A stretch of DNA of 64,000 bases from an uncultured Pelagibacteraceae bacterium (GCA_902581605.1 CACHPE010000002.1:1-64000); one strand, 5' to 3'; positions 1 through 11,260 are shown, counted from the stretch's first letter. A program made the numbers and translations. Notes: a model not told the origin generated them from the letters alone.

Positions 1-1905
1 GCTTTTAAAATTCATTTGGAAGGCAAAATAAAAGAAGCCCAAATAATTTATTTAAAATTAGTAAAAAAAACAGAAAAAAAACACAATTTATTTTTTTTAC
101 TTGCAACAACGTATTTGCAAACAGAAGACTATGAAAAAGCAATAAATTTTTTTAATAAGTCAATTGATATTAAATCTAATTTTGCAGATGCTTACAATAA
201 TAGAGGAATAGCGTTATACAATTTGAAAATGTATCACGAGTCTATTGAAGATTTTAATAGAGCAATAAAATTAAAAGAGAATTACTTTGATGCTCATTTA
301 AATAAGGGAATATCGTTAAGAAGTTTAAAAAAATATGAAGAAGCAATTCAATGTTATCAAAATTGTATAAAACTCAAAAGTCATGATGCAAAAATATATA
401 ATAATCTTGCAAATGTATTTATAGAACTTGGCAATTACGATAAAGCTTTAAAATCTTTTAATAAAGCCATTCATTTAAATAAAAACTATGCAGAAGCTTA
501 TTTTGGAAGGGGTAAGCTATTTTCTTTAAATAAACACCCTAAGCTTGCAATAAAAGATTTTGAAAACACGATTAAGATTAAAGATGATTTTGATTTTTTA
601 TATGGTCATTTAATTCATACAAAAATGAGGATTTGTGATTGGAGTAATTATGAATCTTTAATAAAAAAAATTGTAAATGGAGTCAAAATTAATAAGAAAA
701 TGATAGACCCTTTTTGTTTTTTATCATTAATAGATGATCCAAAAAAACATAGGGTTGCGTCTGAGCTTTCTTTTAATAAACAAACAGAATTACAGTCCTC
801 AATTAAAAACTTCAGTCAATTAAATAAAATTAAGATAGGATATTTTTCAGGAGATCTTTGCGACCATGCTTTTTTGCATTTAACCCTAGATATATTTAAG
901 CATCATGATAAATCCAAATTTGAGGTTTATGCTTTTTATTCTGGATTAAAAGAAGACAAATGGACAGAGAAAGCAAAGGGATATTTTGATAAATTTTTTA
1001 ATGTTTCAAATCTAAACGGTGAAGAAATTGCAAATTTAAGTCGTAAAAATCAAGTAGACATAGCAATTAATTGCTCTGGGCACACAGAATATAATCAGAA
1101 TGAAGCTTTTAATTATCGCGTATCATCAATTCAAGTTAACTACCTTGGGTATCCAGGAACTATGGGAGATAAATGTCATGATTATATAATAGCTGACAAG
1201 TTTGTCTTACCAAAAGAAGAAGCGTCAAATTATACAGAAAAAATTTTATACCTTCCTAATTGCTATCAAGCTAATCGATCCAAAATACCTATTGCCGGTT
1301 CTACCTTGTCAAAAAAAGATTTTGGATTACCAGAAGGTGTTTTTATATTCGGTTGTTTTAATAACTCTTATAAAATTAATCCTGAAATTTTTGATACCTG
1401 GATGAAAATTTTAAAAAGAAATAAAAATAGTGTACTTTGGCTTTTGAACACCGATGATTGCTCTAAAAACTTGATTAAAGAGGCTATTAAAAAAAAATTA
1501 AACCCAAAAAGAATTATTTTTTGTGAAAGAGCTTCGGTTGAAATTTACCATTCAAGATTTAAATTTATAGATTTGTTTCTTGATACATATCCATATAACG
1601 CCCACACAACTGCGAGCATCGCTATTAGAATGGGTGTTCCAATTATTACTATGTCGGGAAGATCATTTGCATCTAGAGTTGCGGGTAGCATACTGTCAAC
1701 TGTTGGACTTAACGAATTAATTACAAAAAATAGCAAAGAGTATATTGAGCTTGCTTTAAAGATTTCTAAGGACGAAAATAAATTCAAAAAGTTAAAAAGT
1801 CATTTATCAAATTCTTTAAATACTGACAAATTATTTAACAGCAAAAAATTTACTAGAGATTTAGAAAATATTTTTATTAATTTAATAAATAAAAAGGCTA
1901 AGTAG
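1..1905 (+). CDS. TPR-repeat protein with C-terminal O-GlcNAc transferase (SPINDLY/GT41-like) domain; 5' end truncated by window
   Basis: Reading frame is open to base 1 ([14 protein letters not shown]...). N-terminal TPR units ([26 protein letters not shown]); C-terminal OGT-type motifs ([67 protein letters not shown]). Confidence 0.85.
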   Translation, partial: AFKIHLEGKIKEAQIIYLKLVKKTEKKHNLFFLLATTYLQTEDYEKAINFFNKSIDIKSNFADAYNNRGIALYNLKMYHESIEDFNRAIKLKENYFDAHLNKGISLRSLKKYEEAIQCYQNCIKLKSHDAKIYNNLANVFIELGNYDKALKSFNKAIHLNKNYAEAYFGRGKLFSLNKHPKLAIKDFENTIKIKDDFDFLYGHLIHTKMRICDWSNYESLIKKIVNGVKINKKMIDPFCFLSLIDDPKKHRVASELSFNKQTELQSSIKNFSQLNKIKIGYFSGDLCDHAFLHLTLDIFKHHDKSKFEVYAFYSGLKEDKWTEKAKGYFDKFFNVSNLNGEEIANLSRKNQVDIAINCSGHTEYNQNEAFNYRVSSIQVNYLGYPGTMGDKCHDYIIADKFVLPKEEASNYTEKILYLPNCYQANRSKIPIAGSTLSKKDFGLPEGVFIFGCFNNSYKINPEIFDTWMKILKRNKNSVLWLLNTDDCSKNLIKEAIKKKLNPKRIIFCERASVEIYHSRFKFIDLFLDTYPYNAHTTASIAIRMGVPIITMSGRSFASRVAGSILSTVGLNELITKNSKEYIELALKISKDENKFKKLKSHLSNSLNTDKLFNSKKFTRDLENIFINLINKKAK

Positions 1906-3166
1906 GTCTATTCATTGAATTAAAAAACTCAGCATTATTTTTAGTGTCTTTTAATTTCGAATTAATAAATTCAATAGCATCCATTGTTCCCATTGGAGCA
2001 ATTATTCTTCTTAAAACATTCATTTTTTGCAGATCATTTTTGTCAAATAAAAGCTCTTCTCGTCTCGTACCTGACTTTGTTATATCAATAGCTGGATATA
2101 TTCTTTTATCTGCGATTTTTCTGTCTAGTATTGTTTCGCTATTACCTGTTCCTTTGAACTCCTCAAAAATCACTTCGTCCATTCTGCTTCCTGTATCAAT
2201 TAAAGCTGTAGAAATAATTGTTAATGAACCACCTTCTTCAATATTTCTTGCTGCACCAAAAAATCTTTTAGGTCTCTGGAGTGCATTTGCATCAACACCA
2301 CCAGTTAAAACTTTCCCCGAACTAGGTATCACTGCATTATAGGCTCTTCCTAATCTAGTTATAGAATCTAATAAAATGATAACATCTTTTTTATGTTCAG
2401 TTAATCTTTTAGCTTTTTCAATAACCATTTCAGCCACTGCTACGTGCCTTTGGGCTGGTTCATCGAAAGTAGAGCTAATTACTTCACCTTTTACTGTTCT
2501 TTGCATGTCTGTTACTTCTTCTGGACGTTCGTCAATCAGTAGTACCATAAGATAACACTCTGGGTAATTTTTAGCTATTGAGTTTGCAATACTTTGCAAA
2601 ATCATTGTCTTTCCAGCTTTAGGTGGAGAAATTATTATTGATCTTTGACCTTTTCCAATTGGGCTAACAAGGTCAATTAACCTTGGGGTAAGGTCTGTTT
2701 TTTTCTCAACTTTTGTTGTTTCAACCTCCATAACTAATTGTTTATTAGGATATAGTGGCGTCAAGTTATCAAATGCAATTTTATGTCTAGCCTTTTCAGG
2801 TTCTTCAAAATTTATTTTACTTACCTGCAATAATGCAAAATATCTTTCTCCCTCTTTAGGTGCTCTAACTGGTCCTTCAACAGTGTCTCCGGTTCTGAGT
2901 CCAAATTTTCTAATTTGACTTGGACTTACATAAATATCATCTGGTCCTGGAAGATAATTTGACTCCATGGCTCTAAGAAAACCAAAACCATCTTGCAACA
3001 ATTGCAAGACACCCACGCCTGTAATTTCCTCTTGTTCGGCAACTTTCTTAAGAATAGCAAAAAGTATTTCTTGTTTTCTTAGCGTGCTAGCATTTTCTAT
3101 ACCAAGCTCTTCTGCTTGAGTAATGAGCTGTTCAGATGATTTTAGTTTTAGTTCTTGAATGTTCAT
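1898..3166 (-). CDS. rho: transcription termination factor Rho
   Basis: 422 aa with Rho Walker A/B and signature motifs ([40 protein letters not shown]). Confidence 0.98.
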   Translation of the reverse strand: MNIQELKLKSSEQLITQAEELGIENASTLRKQEILFAILKKVAEQEEITGVGVLQLLQDGFGFLRAMESNYLPGPDDIYVSPSQIRKFGLRTGDTVEGPVRAPKEGERYFALLQVSKINFEEPEKARHKIAFDNLTPLYPNKQLVMEVETTKVEKKTDLTPRLIDLVSPIGKGQRSIIISPPKAGKTMILQSIANSIAKNYPECYLMVLLIDERPEEVTDMQRTVKGEVISSTFDEPAQRHVAVAEMVIEKAKRLTEHKKDVIILLDSITRLGRAYNAVIPSSGKVLTGGVDANALQRPKRFFGAARNIEEGGSLTIISTALIDTGSRMDEVIFEEFKGTGNSETILDRKIADKRIYPAIDITKSGTRREELLFDKNDLQKMNVLRRIIAPMGTMDAIEFINSKLKDTKNNAEFFNSMNRPT

Positions 3167-3232
3167 GATTAATTTTTTGATAAGGACTTATCAGATATGA
3201 GTAATATATATACTGCTGTTATTATTTCAACC

Positions 3233-3667
3233 CTAGATTGGCTTAAAAATAGCTAAAAATACAACAATAATTAGTATAACCGTAGGTATTTCATTAATGA
3301 TTCTAAAAAATTTTGCAGATCTTGTGTTTGTAGAATTTTTTAAAGCAACAAGACATTTTCCTAAATAGTCATTGTATGCCGATAACAATATCACCAAGAC
3401 AATCTTTATTTGAAACCAAAATTGAGAGAAAATATGTATTCCATTGAGATAAATTAAAGCTAATCCAAAGACCCAAGTAAAAATCATTGCTGGTCGCATA
3501 ATGTAAAAAAACAATCTTTTTTCCATCACTTCAAATATATCGGTTGCTTCTTTTTTCTCTTTGTTTTCAACATGGTAAACAAAAATTCTAGGCAAATATA
3601 AAAGACCAGCCATCCAAGAAACAACAGCAATTAAATGTAAGGATTTGAATAATAAATACGAATTCAT
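3233..3667 (-). CDS. hemJ: HemJ-type protoporphyrinogen IX oxidase (UPF0093 membrane protein)
   Basis: 144 aa membrane protein, LKSLHLIAVVSWMAGLLYLPRIFVYH motif; next to hemH/hemE. Confidence 0.88.
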   Translation of the reverse strand: MNSYLLFKSLHLIAVVSWMAGLLYLPRIFVYHVENKEKKEATDIFEVMEKRLFFYIMRPAMIFTWVFGLALIYLNGIHIFSQFWFQIKIVLVILLSAYNDYLGKCLVALKNSTNTRSAKFFRIINEIPTVILIIVVFLAIFKPI

Positions 3668-3670
3668 GTG

Positions 3671-4666
3671 TCAGATATTTCTTTCAATTAAAGACTTTAA
3701 TAAAATGATATGATCATTGTTATCATTTAGACATGGGACCATATCGAAATTTTCTCCTCCTGAATTTAAAAAACTTTCTTTAGCTTGTATTTGTATTTCC
3801 TCTAAAGTCTCTACACAATCAGATGCAAACCCTGGACAGATTGTAAGAACATTTTTAACGCCCTCTTTGGGAAGGCTTTCTAAAGTTTTATCCGTATATG
3901 GTTGCAGCCATTGTTGTGGGCCAAATCTTGATTGGAATGTGGTTTTAATTTTAATTGAACTAAATTTTTCTGAAATCAGTCTTGTCGTTTTATGACAATA
4001 ACAATGATAGGGATCGCCTTTATCAAAATATTTTTTTGGTATCCCGTGATAAGAGGCTATAATTAAATCTGGTTTCCAGCTTATATCATTTATTTTTTTA
4101 TTAATCGAATTAACAAGTGCATCAATGTAAAGTGAATCAGATTCATAATGAGGAATTATTTTTAAAGACGGTTGCCATCTCATTTTCATTAAAGTTCTGT
4201 ATACCTCGTCACAAACTGTAGCAGTTGTGGCTGCTGCATATTGTGGATAAAGAGGAAGTATTACTAGGTTTTCACAGCCCATTTGATGCAATTTATAAAT
4301 CTTGCTCTTAATGCTGGGATTTCCATACCTCATTGCAAAGTCTATAATAATATTTTCTTTTGATAATAAATTTGAAATTTTCTCACTTTGCTTTCTTGTA
4401 TAATAAAGAAGTGGAGAAATATTTTCTTCTTTCATCCAAATTTCCTTATAAGCTTTAGCAGTTTTAGAAGGTCTAAAATTTAAAATAAACAAATTTAAAA
4501 TTATTTGCCAAACTATTGGATTTACCTCGATAACTCTTCTATCAGAGAGAAACTCTTTTAAATATTTTCTTATATCAAACCAATTAGTGGAATCAGGTGT
4601 ACCAAGATTGATTATGAGTACACCTGTTTTGCCATATTTTATTTGCGGGTGGTTTTTTTCAATCAT
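3671..4666 (-). CDS. hemH: ferrochelatase
   Basis: GVLIINLGTPDS, FAMRYGNP, LPLYPQYAAATTATV, SYHGIPKKYFDKGDPYHCYC motifs. Confidence 0.97.
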   Translation of the reverse strand: MIEKNHPQIKYGKTGVLIINLGTPDSTNWFDIRKYLKEFLSDRRVIEVNPIVWQIILNLFILNFRPSKTAKAYKEIWMKEENISPLLYYTRKQSEKISNLLSKENIIIDFAMRYGNPSIKSKIYKLHQMGCENLVILPLYPQYAAATTATVCDEVYRTLMKMRWQPSLKIIPHYESDSLYIDALVNSINKKINDISWKPDLIIASYHGIPKKYFDKGDPYHCYCHKTTRLISEKFSSIKIKTTFQSRFGPQQWLQPYTDKTLESLPKEGVKNVLTICPGFASDCVETLEEIQIQAKESFLNSGGENFDMVPCLNDNNDHIILLKSLIERNI

Positions 4667-5667
4667 TTAAAATCTTTTACAATTTTAATTAAGTTTTCAA
4701 CCATTTCTGGATTTGTTTCGGGCAGAATACCATGACCAAGATTAAATATATATGGATGATCTCGGAAAATTTCTAAATATTTAGAGGCCTCTTTTTTTAA
4801 TTTTTCTTTATCTGTTAATAAAATTTTTGGGTCTAAACCACCTTGAATAGGTATTTTTATATCTCTAAGTATTTTCTTTGGGTCAACATTATAATCGATA
4901 CTAACTGCATCAGGTTTAACAATATCACAAAATTCCTTGTAATTTTTTATTTCTCTAGGAAAACATATCACTGGTACTTTTAAGGATTTTACATAATTAA
5001 CTAAATTTAGAGTTGGCGAATAAACATAATTTGGTAAATCTTTTTCTTCTAATAGGCCTGCCCAACTATCAAATATTTGAATTATGTTTGCACCGTTATC
5101 AATTTGGTTCTTAATGTGCACTTTTAAAAATTTTTCTATAATCAATAGAATTCTATTTATCAAAAATTCATCTTTGAAAAAATCTTCTTTCAATTTTCTT
5201 TTAGGAGATTGTTGATTAATCATATAAACTAATAATGTCCAAGGAGCACCAACAAAGCCGATAGTATTTTTGTTATTTAAACTAGTGTCTGAGCTAACTT
5301 TTTTTATTGCCCTATATACACGATGTATTTTTTCGACAAAGTCGATTTCATCAATCTTAGCGATTTCTTTTAGATCTAGTTCACCTAACTTTGGTCCAAA
5401 ATTTTTTTCAAATTCAACTTTTTGACCTAATCCATAAGGAAGTATTAATATGTCAGAAAATATAATTGCAGCATCTAGATCAAATCTTCTTAAGGGTTGT
5501 AGGGTTATTTCTGAAGATAAATCATCATTTAAACAAAGATTAATAAAGTTGGGGTTGTTTTTTCTAATTTCTCTAAATTCTGGTAGATATCTTCCTGCTT
5601 GTCTCATAACCCATATAGGATTAAAGGAAGTATCTTTGTTAGTAATTATTTTGTTTAAAGGTTTCAT
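4663..5667 (-). CDS. hemE: uroporphyrinogen decarboxylase
   Basis: PIWVMRQAGRYLPEFRE, FVGAPWTLLVYM, FDSWAGLL, NLGHGILPETNPEMV motifs. Confidence 0.97.
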   Translation of the reverse strand: MKPLNKIITNKDTSFNPIWVMRQAGRYLPEFREIRKNNPNFINLCLNDDLSSEITLQPLRRFDLDAAIIFSDILILPYGLGQKVEFEKNFGPKLGELDLKEIAKIDEIDFVEKIHRVYRAIKKVSSDTSLNNKNTIGFVGAPWTLLVYMINQQSPKRKLKEDFFKDEFLINRILLIIEKFLKVHIKNQIDNGANIIQIFDSWAGLLEEKDLPNYVYSPTLNLVNYVKSLKVPVICFPREIKNYKEFCDIVKPDAVSIDYNVDPKKILRDIKIPIQGGLDPKILLTDKEKLKKEASKYLEIFRDHPYIFNLGHGILPETNPEMVENLIKIVKDFK

Positions 5668-5933
5668 AAATAAATATTATTAATTATTGTAGTTGTAATA
5701 TATCTTGTGAATAAAGGTGATTACTTTTTATAAACATTATATTCACAGTTTACCAACATCTTATGTAGTTAAAATTGTTTAAAATGAAGCTTTTTTATAA
5801 TATCAATTTTTGTGGATTGTTTTGTCCTATTTATTATTAATGTTAATAAATAACAGTTTTTACAAGGTAAATTTATTAAATTTTAAATTGTGTAATTTAA
5901 TTAAAATAATACAAATTTATTAACAATTTATTC
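5668..5933. other. candidate chromosomal replication origin (oriC)
   Basis: Longest protein-free gap in the left third; divergent hemE | ppsR-maf-aroE-coaE-dnaQ arrangement; DnaA-box-like TGTGAATAA (5706-5714), ATATTCACA (5739-5747), TGTGGATTG (5811-5819); very AT-rich right half with an 11-bp direct repeat AAATTTATTAA (5869-5879, 5913-5923). No biochemical or skew evidence. Confidence 0.55.
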
Positions 5934-6761
5934 ATGAGCAATACATATCAAATATATTTAATTTCCGATTCAACTGGTGAAACTTTAGATAGAATATTTT
6001 TAGCGCTTAAGGCGCAATTTTTAAATATAGAATACAAAGTTCATTCTTATTCTTTTACGAGAACAGAAAATCAAATTCTAAAAATTTTAGAGGATGCAAA
6101 AAAAAATGAAAATTCTATAATCTTATATACAATCGTGGACAACAGCTTAGCCAAATATCTTGCGAATGTAAGTGAGGAGAAAAATATTCCTTGTTTTGGT
6201 GTTTTAGGAAATTTAATTTTAAATTTTTCAAAAATATTAAATCAAAAAGCAACTCATGAGCCAAGTGGTCAACATATATTGAATGAAGAGTATTATGATA
6301 GAATTGAAGCAATCCAATTTACAATGAATCATGATGATGGAAATTTAATAAACGAAGTATACAAATCAGATATTATTCTTGTAGGCGTAAGTAGAACGAG
6401 CAAAACACCAACATCTATTTATTTGGCCAACAAAGGGTTTAAAACATCAAACATTCCGCTAGTAAATGAAAACTCTTTGCCAGAGTCCCTTAAAAAAAAT
6501 CCCCAAATGACATGCGTTGTAGGACTAAGTACAGAGCCAGAAAGACTCGCTGATTTGAGAAAAAATAGGATGAATTCTTTAAAAGAGACAGAAAATATTG
6601 AATATACTAATTTAGAAAATATTAAAAGAGAGGTTCTTGAGGCAAAAAAAACATTTCAAAAATATAAATGGCCTCTTATAGATGTAACGAGAAAGTCAGT
6701 TGAAGAGACAGCGGCTTCTATAATTAAAATTCACGAAATATATTTAAACAATGTTAAATAA
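5934..6761 (+). CDS. ppsR: pyruvate, phosphate dikinase / PEP synthase regulatory protein (DUF299 kinase/pyrophosphorylase)
   Basis: YLISDSTGETLDRI, VGVSRTSKTPTSIYLANKG motifs. Confidence 0.93.
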   Translation: MSNTYQIYLISDSTGETLDRIFLALKAQFLNIEYKVHSYSFTRTENQILKILEDAKKNENSIILYTIVDNSLAKYLANVSEEKNIPCFGVLGNLILNFSKILNQKATHEPSGQHILNEEYYDRIEAIQFTMNHDDGNLINEVYKSDIILVGVSRTSKTPTSIYLANKGFKTSNIPLVNENSLPESLKKNPQMTCVVGLSTEPERLADLRKNRMNSLKETENIEYTNLENIKREVLEAKKTFQKYKWPLIDVTRKSVEETAASIIKIHEIYLNNVK

Positions 6762-7335
6762 AATTATTCTCGCTTCAAAAAGCGAGGTTAGAAAAGAAAT
6801 CTTAGATAAAAATAATATTAAATGCGTTGTGGAGCCCTCAAACGTAGATGAAGAGCCTGTTAAAGAGAGTTTATTAAAAGAACACGCAACTTCAGAAATA
6901 ATTTCAAAAAATTTAGCTGAATTAAAAGCAAACAAAGTTAGCATGAAAAAAAGTGACGAAATAGTATTGGGAGCAGATAGTGTGATAGATTTAAGGGGCG
7001 AATTGATTTCTAAACCAGAAAGCAGAGAAGAGGCAATGGAAATATTAAGAAAACTTAACGGTAAATCACATTTTTTAATTAGTTCTGTTTGTATATCTAA
7101 AAATGGATCTATGATTTGGAATTATACTGATAAAGCAAAATTAACTATGAAAAATTTTACAGACGATGAATTGAAAAACTATCTATCTAAAATACCTGAT
7201 GAAACTCTTTATGCATATAATGTTTACCAAATAGAAGGAGAGGGTAGAAGTTTGTTTGCAAGCATAGAAGGTGACGAGGATACAATTATGGGTCTACCTG
7301 TTAAAAAAATTAAGGAATACATAAGCTCATTGTGA
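6751..7335 (+). CDS. maf: Maf-like nucleotide pyrophosphatase
   Basis: KIILASKSEVRKEIL, LGADSVIDL, SISSVCI-type Maf fold; oriC-proximal synteny. Confidence 0.92.
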   Translation: MLNKIILASKSEVRKEILDKNNIKCVVEPSNVDEEPVKESLLKEHATSEIISKNLAELKANKVSMKKSDEIVLGADSVIDLRGELISKPESREEAMEILRKLNGKSHFLISSVCISKNGSMIWNYTDKAKLTMKNFTDDELKNYLSKIPDETLYAYNVYQIEGEGRSLFASIEGDEDTIMGLPVKKIKEYISSL

Positions 7336-8129
7336 TGAAAAAATATTTCGTAATTGGCAACCCCATTAAACATTCTTTATCACCAAAACTTCATAATTAC
7401 TGGCTTAGAGAAAACAGTATTGATGCCATTTATGATAAAAAAAAAATTGATGAGAAAAATCTCCAAAGTATAATTTCTGAAGTTAAGGAAAAAAAAATAA
7501 ACGGTATTAATGTAACTGTTCCATTTAAAAAATTAGTAATCCCTTATTTAGATAAATTAAGCCGAGAGGCAGAACAAACACAGTCTGTAAATACAATAAT
7601 TTTAACTAATGATAACTTGGTGGGCCACAATACAGACATAGCTGGTTTTACCAAAGCAATTAAAGATTTAAATTTTAATATTGAAGGGAAAAAAATTTTT
7701 ATCTTAGGGGCTGGCGGTGTTGTTCCATCAATAATTTTTGCTTTAAACAAAATGAATGTTTCAAAAATAATCATTAGCAACAGAACAAAAAAAAAAGCTG
7801 AAGATTTAAAATCACAATTTCATAATTTAGAGGTATTGGATTGGGGAGATATAAATGACTTTGATGTAATTATAAATGCCACCAGTTTAGGATTAAACAA
7901 AGAAGCTATTGATTTAGATTTTTCAAAATTTTCCAATAACAAACTTTTTTATGATGTAATTTATAATCCTTTGGAAACTAATTTCTTAAAAGAAGGAAAA
8001 AAACTTGGCAACAAAACAGAGAATGGTAAATTGATGTTTATTTATCAGGCATTTGAAGCATTTAAATTATGGCACGGAATAGAACCACAGATTAATAGCA
8101 ATACACTAGAAATTTTAAACAATGATTAG
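7332..8129 (+). CDS. aroE: shikimate dehydrogenase
   Basis: VIGNPIKHSLSPKLHNYW, GINVTVPFKK, NTDIAGF, GAGGVVPSII motifs. Confidence 0.95.
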   Translation: MMKKYFVIGNPIKHSLSPKLHNYWLRENSIDAIYDKKKIDEKNLQSIISEVKEKKINGINVTVPFKKLVIPYLDKLSREAEQTQSVNTIILTNDNLVGHNTDIAGFTKAIKDLNFNIEGKKIFILGAGGVVPSIIFALNKMNVSKIIISNRTKKKAEDLKSQFHNLEVLDWGDINDFDVIINATSLGLNKEAIDLDFSKFSNNKLFYDVIYNPLETNFLKEGKKLGNKTENGKLMFIYQAFEAFKLWHGIEPQINSNTLEILNND

Positions 8130-8691
8130 AATTGGAATTTTAGGAAATATAGGTTCGGGAAAAAGCTATGTTGCCAAAAACTTTGGATACCCAGTGTTTA
8201 ATGCAGATTACGAAGTTTCAAAACTTTATAAAAAAGATAAAAAAATATTTAAAAAATTAAAGAAAAAATTACCAAAATATATCTCTTCATTCCCAATAAA
8301 TAAGAATGAAATTACAAAAGCGATATTAAGTAATAAAGCTAATCTAAAAAAAATAATTACTATTGTTCATTTAGAAATTAGAAAAATATTAAAATTATTT
8401 TTAAAAAAAAATAGAAATAAAAAAGTTATAATTCTTGATATTCCCTTATTGTTAGAAAATAAAATTAATAATAAAGACGACATTCTAGTTTTTGTTGAAT
8501 CTAAAAAAATTGAAATAGAAAAAAGATTAAAAAAAAGATTAAATTTTAATCGTAAACTTATAAATAAGTTCAAAAAAATTCAGTTTTCTTCTTCTTATAA
8601 AAAGAGAAGATCAAACTTTATCATTAAAAATAATTTTAAGAAAAAATCTTTAAATAAGAGTATAAAGAAAATATTAAATGAAATTTTATAA
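8122..8691 (+). CDS. coaE: dephospho-CoA kinase
   Basis: IGILGNIGSGKSYVAKNFG P-loop, DIPLLLENK motif. Confidence 0.93.
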   Translation: MIRIGILGNIGSGKSYVAKNFGYPVFNADYEVSKLYKKDKKIFKKLKKKLPKYISSFPINKNEITKAILSNKANLKKIITIVHLEIRKILKLFLKKNRNKKVIILDIPLLLENKINNKDDILVFVESKKIEIEKRLKKRLNFNRKLINKFKKIQFSSSYKKRRSNFIIKNNFKKKSLNKSIKKILNEIL

Positions 8692-9354
8692 ATGAAAGAA
8701 ATTGTACTAGATACAGAAACCACAGGTATTTCAGTAAAAGAAGGTCATAGAATTGTTGAGATAGGTTGTATAGAACTAGACAATTTAATACCAACTAAAA
8801 ATAGATTTCATTGCTATTTAAATCCAGAAAGAAAAGTATCAGAAGATGCATTTAAAGTGCATGGATACACGGATGAATTTCTCTCAAATAAAAATAAATT
8901 TTCTGATATTTCAGAGGAATTTCTTGCTTTCATAAAAGATAAAAGGCTCATTATTCATAATGCAGATTTTGATATTGCCCATTTAAATAATGAACTTTTA
9001 AAGTTGGGTAAAAACAAAATTGATAATGAGATAGTTGATACGCTTGTTCTAGCAAGAGAAAAGTTTCCTGGGTCTCAGGCTAGTTTGGATGCATTGTGTA
9101 AAAGATATAAAATTGATAATTCTAAAAGAGTAAATCATACAGCTTTAATTGACTGTGAATTATTGGTTAAGGTTTATATAAATTTAATTGATCAAAAAGA
9201 ACCAACTTTAAACTTTCAAAATGATAAAAAAAACAATTTTGATCGTAGTAATAAAAGTTTATCCTATTATAAAAAGATTGTTGAAATTAGCTCACAAGAT
9301 TTAAAAGCTCATGAAAAATATTTAAAATATAATTTGAAGAAAAATTTTTATTAA
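8692..9354 (+). CDS. dnaQ: DNA polymerase III epsilon subunit (3'-5' exonuclease)
   Basis: IVLDTETTGISVKEGHRIVEIGCIEL, HNADFDIAHLN, HTALIDCELL exonuclease motifs. Confidence 0.95.
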   Translation: MKEIVLDTETTGISVKEGHRIVEIGCIELDNLIPTKNRFHCYLNPERKVSEDAFKVHGYTDEFLSNKNKFSDISEEFLAFIKDKRLIIHNADFDIAHLNNELLKLGKNKIDNEIVDTLVLAREKFPGSQASLDALCKRYKIDNSKRVNHTALIDCELLVKVYINLIDQKEPTLNFQNDKKNNFDRSNKSLSYYKKIVEISSQDLKAHEKYLKYNLKKNFY

Positions 9355-9779
9355 TTTAATCTTTGGTTATAAAGTTCCTCAAAATTGACTTTTTTTTCAA
9401 ATTTAACATTAGGATAACCCGAATTGTGTAAAAGATCTAAAAGCGCCTTTTCTAAAAATGGATAAATTTCAATCTGTACATCACACAATATGATTTTTTC
9501 AAGATCTTCTTTTTTTGTAATCCCATCACTTATTTTTATAATTGTTGCATAATTTATTTCAAAATAAGATTTTATTTTATTTTGTTGTTTATCTTCAAAT
9601 TTCAAAATAGTATTAATTTCTATCATCTTATCTTTTAGTGCTTTAGAATTGATATCTATATCTAAATGGTACTTTAAAATATAATCTTTTACAAAAATAT
9701 ATGTCTCTACATTGGGTGTTTCGCTAGACATATCTTTAATATATTTTGCTAAAATTTTATATTTTTCTGTCATTGTCAT
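9351..9779 (-). CDS. secB: protein-export chaperone SecB
   Basis: 142 aa; KYIKDMSSETPN, YPFLEKALLDLLHNSGYP motifs; next to dnaQ as in alphaproteobacteria. Confidence 0.9.
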   Translation of the reverse strand: MTMTEKYKILAKYIKDMSSETPNVETYIFVKDYILKYHLDIDINSKALKDKMIEINTILKFEDKQQNKIKSYFEINYATIIKISDGITKKEDLEKIILCDVQIEIYPFLEKALLDLLHNSGYPNVKFEKKVNFEELYNQRLN

Positions 9780-10182
9780 CTTCTATATCTTCAAATTCTC
9801 CATCTATAAAATTATTTTTTGTTTTTTTTTCTTGAGAAAATTTTTTGGAAAATTTTTTTAAAATTAATTTTCTAGTGATTGGAAATATTAAAAAAAACCC
9901 CAATATATCTGTTGCAAAACCAGGTATAATCAAAAGTAAAGCAGCAAAAGCAATGGTAGCTCCTGATATTACTTCATAAGCCGGTGTTTCTTGTTTACTT
10001 AATTGAGTGAAACCAGCTTTCAATGTATTTAATCCCTCATATCTAGCATAATACACACCCAGAATAGCAGTTATAAAGATTAATAAAATGGTAGTTAATG
10101 CTCCAATTTGAGCTCCTATTTTGATAAAAAGGTAAATCTCTACTACAGGTATAAAAATTATTGAAAAAAATATTGGGTTCAT
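9757..10182 (-). CDS. fxsA: FxsA family membrane protein
   Basis: IFIPVVEIYLFIKIGAQIGALTTILLIF, LLIIPGFATDILGFFLIFP. Confidence 0.88.
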   Translation of the reverse strand: MNPIFFSIIFIPVVEIYLFIKIGAQIGALTTILLIFITAILGVYYARYEGLNTLKAGFTQLSKQETPAYEVISGATIAFAALLLIIPGFATDILGFFLIFPITRKLILKKFSKKFSQEKKTKNNFIDGEFEDIEDDNDRKI

Positions 10183-10240
10183 TTGTCCTTAATCTAAATT
10201 GCTGGTTGAAATTAATCAATAGAGTAATTACTATTAAGTT

Positions 10241-10837
10241 ATGAATTACAGTTTTGAATATATCGATATTATTTTACTTGCAATGATTGCAGGGTTTATT
10301 TTTTTAAGACTGAGAGGCATTCTTGGAAAAAGAACAGGATATGAAGGAAAATCTCCAGCACAGTTTCAAGAAGTGTTAAAAAAAATTAAGGTTGATCAAA
10401 ATAAAAAACCAAGTAATAAATTTGATGATGAAGCTAAAAAAGAGTTTTTAAAAGGTGCGAAAATTGCTTACGAAACTATTATTACTGATTTTAGCGATAA
10501 CGATAACAAAATTACAAATGCTAAACCTTTATTGAACAAAAATATTTTTAATCAATTTGATGATGCATTAAAAGAAAGGGCAAAAAGAGGACACTTTGCT
10601 GAAATCACTTTTATTGGAGTAAATAAAGCGGAAATAAAAGAGCATAAAAAAATTGGAAATATTCTAAATGTAACAGTTGATTTTATAGCTGAAGTAATCA
10701 CTTGTATTAGAGATAAAGAAAAAAAGATTGTATCTGGTGACCCTGAAAAAATAAAAAAAATTTATGATACTTGGGTTTTTTCAAGAGATACCACTTCTTC
10801 AAATCCTAATTGGCAGCTAGTTAATATTTTAACCTAA
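10241..10837 (+). CDS. Tim44/TimA-like domain protein
   Basis: N-terminal TM followed by Tim44-like domain (AKKEFLKGAKIAYETIITDFSDND, ...DTWVFSRDTTSSNPNWQLVNI). Confidence 0.85.
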   Translation: MNYSFEYIDIILLAMIAGFIFLRLRGILGKRTGYEGKSPAQFQEVLKKIKVDQNKKPSNKFDDEAKKEFLKGAKIAYETIITDFSDNDNKITNAKPLLNKNIFNQFDDALKERAKRGHFAEITFIGVNKAEIKEHKKIGNILNVTVDFIAEVITCIRDKEKKIVSGDPEKIKKIYDTWVFSRDTTSSNPNWQLVNILT

Positions 10838-11260
10838 TTGAACAATAATATTTCAGATAAAGATAAAAAGGATTGGCAAACTTTTATTTCAAGTAAGGAA
10901 AAAGTTATAGATAAAGATTTTAAAAGCCAAAAAAAAAATCTATTAAAAGTTAGATCTATAGATTTGCATGGATATACTCTTGAACAAGCAAACAACGCTA
11001 TAGAACAATTTATATTAAAAGGATTTGAAGAAAGGGTAAACAAATTAATTGTTGTTACTGGAAAAGGTATTCATTCAGATGTTGAAAAAAATCCTTATGT
11101 TTCAAAAGATCTAAGTATTTTAAAATATTCTGTTCCGGAATTTATTAATAATAATCAAAATTTAATGAGATTGATAAATGACATTCAAGACGCTACTATT
11201 GATGACGGTGGTAGCGGCGCTTTTTACGTATTTTTAAAAAAAAATAGATCTAAAGAATAA
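10838..11260 (+). CDS. Smr domain protein (TTG start)
   Basis: [44 protein letters not shown]. Confidence 0.88.
   Translation: MNNNISDKDKKDWQTFISSKEKVIDKDFKSQKKNLLKVRSIDLHGYTLEQANNAIEQFILKGFEERVNKLIVVTGKGIHSDVEKNPYVSKDLSILKYSVPEFINNNQNLMRLINDIQDATIDDGGSGAFYVFLKKNRSKE

Noticed and set aside
1944-2342. 132-aa plus-strand ORF
   Set aside because: Antisense to rho, hydrophobic low-information translation typical of shadow ORFs.
5769-5782. TTAA-N6-TTAA as a CtrA site within the oriC candidate
   Set aside because: Classical CtrA full site is TTAA-N7-TTAA; spacing is one short and TTAA is very common in this AT-rich DNA.
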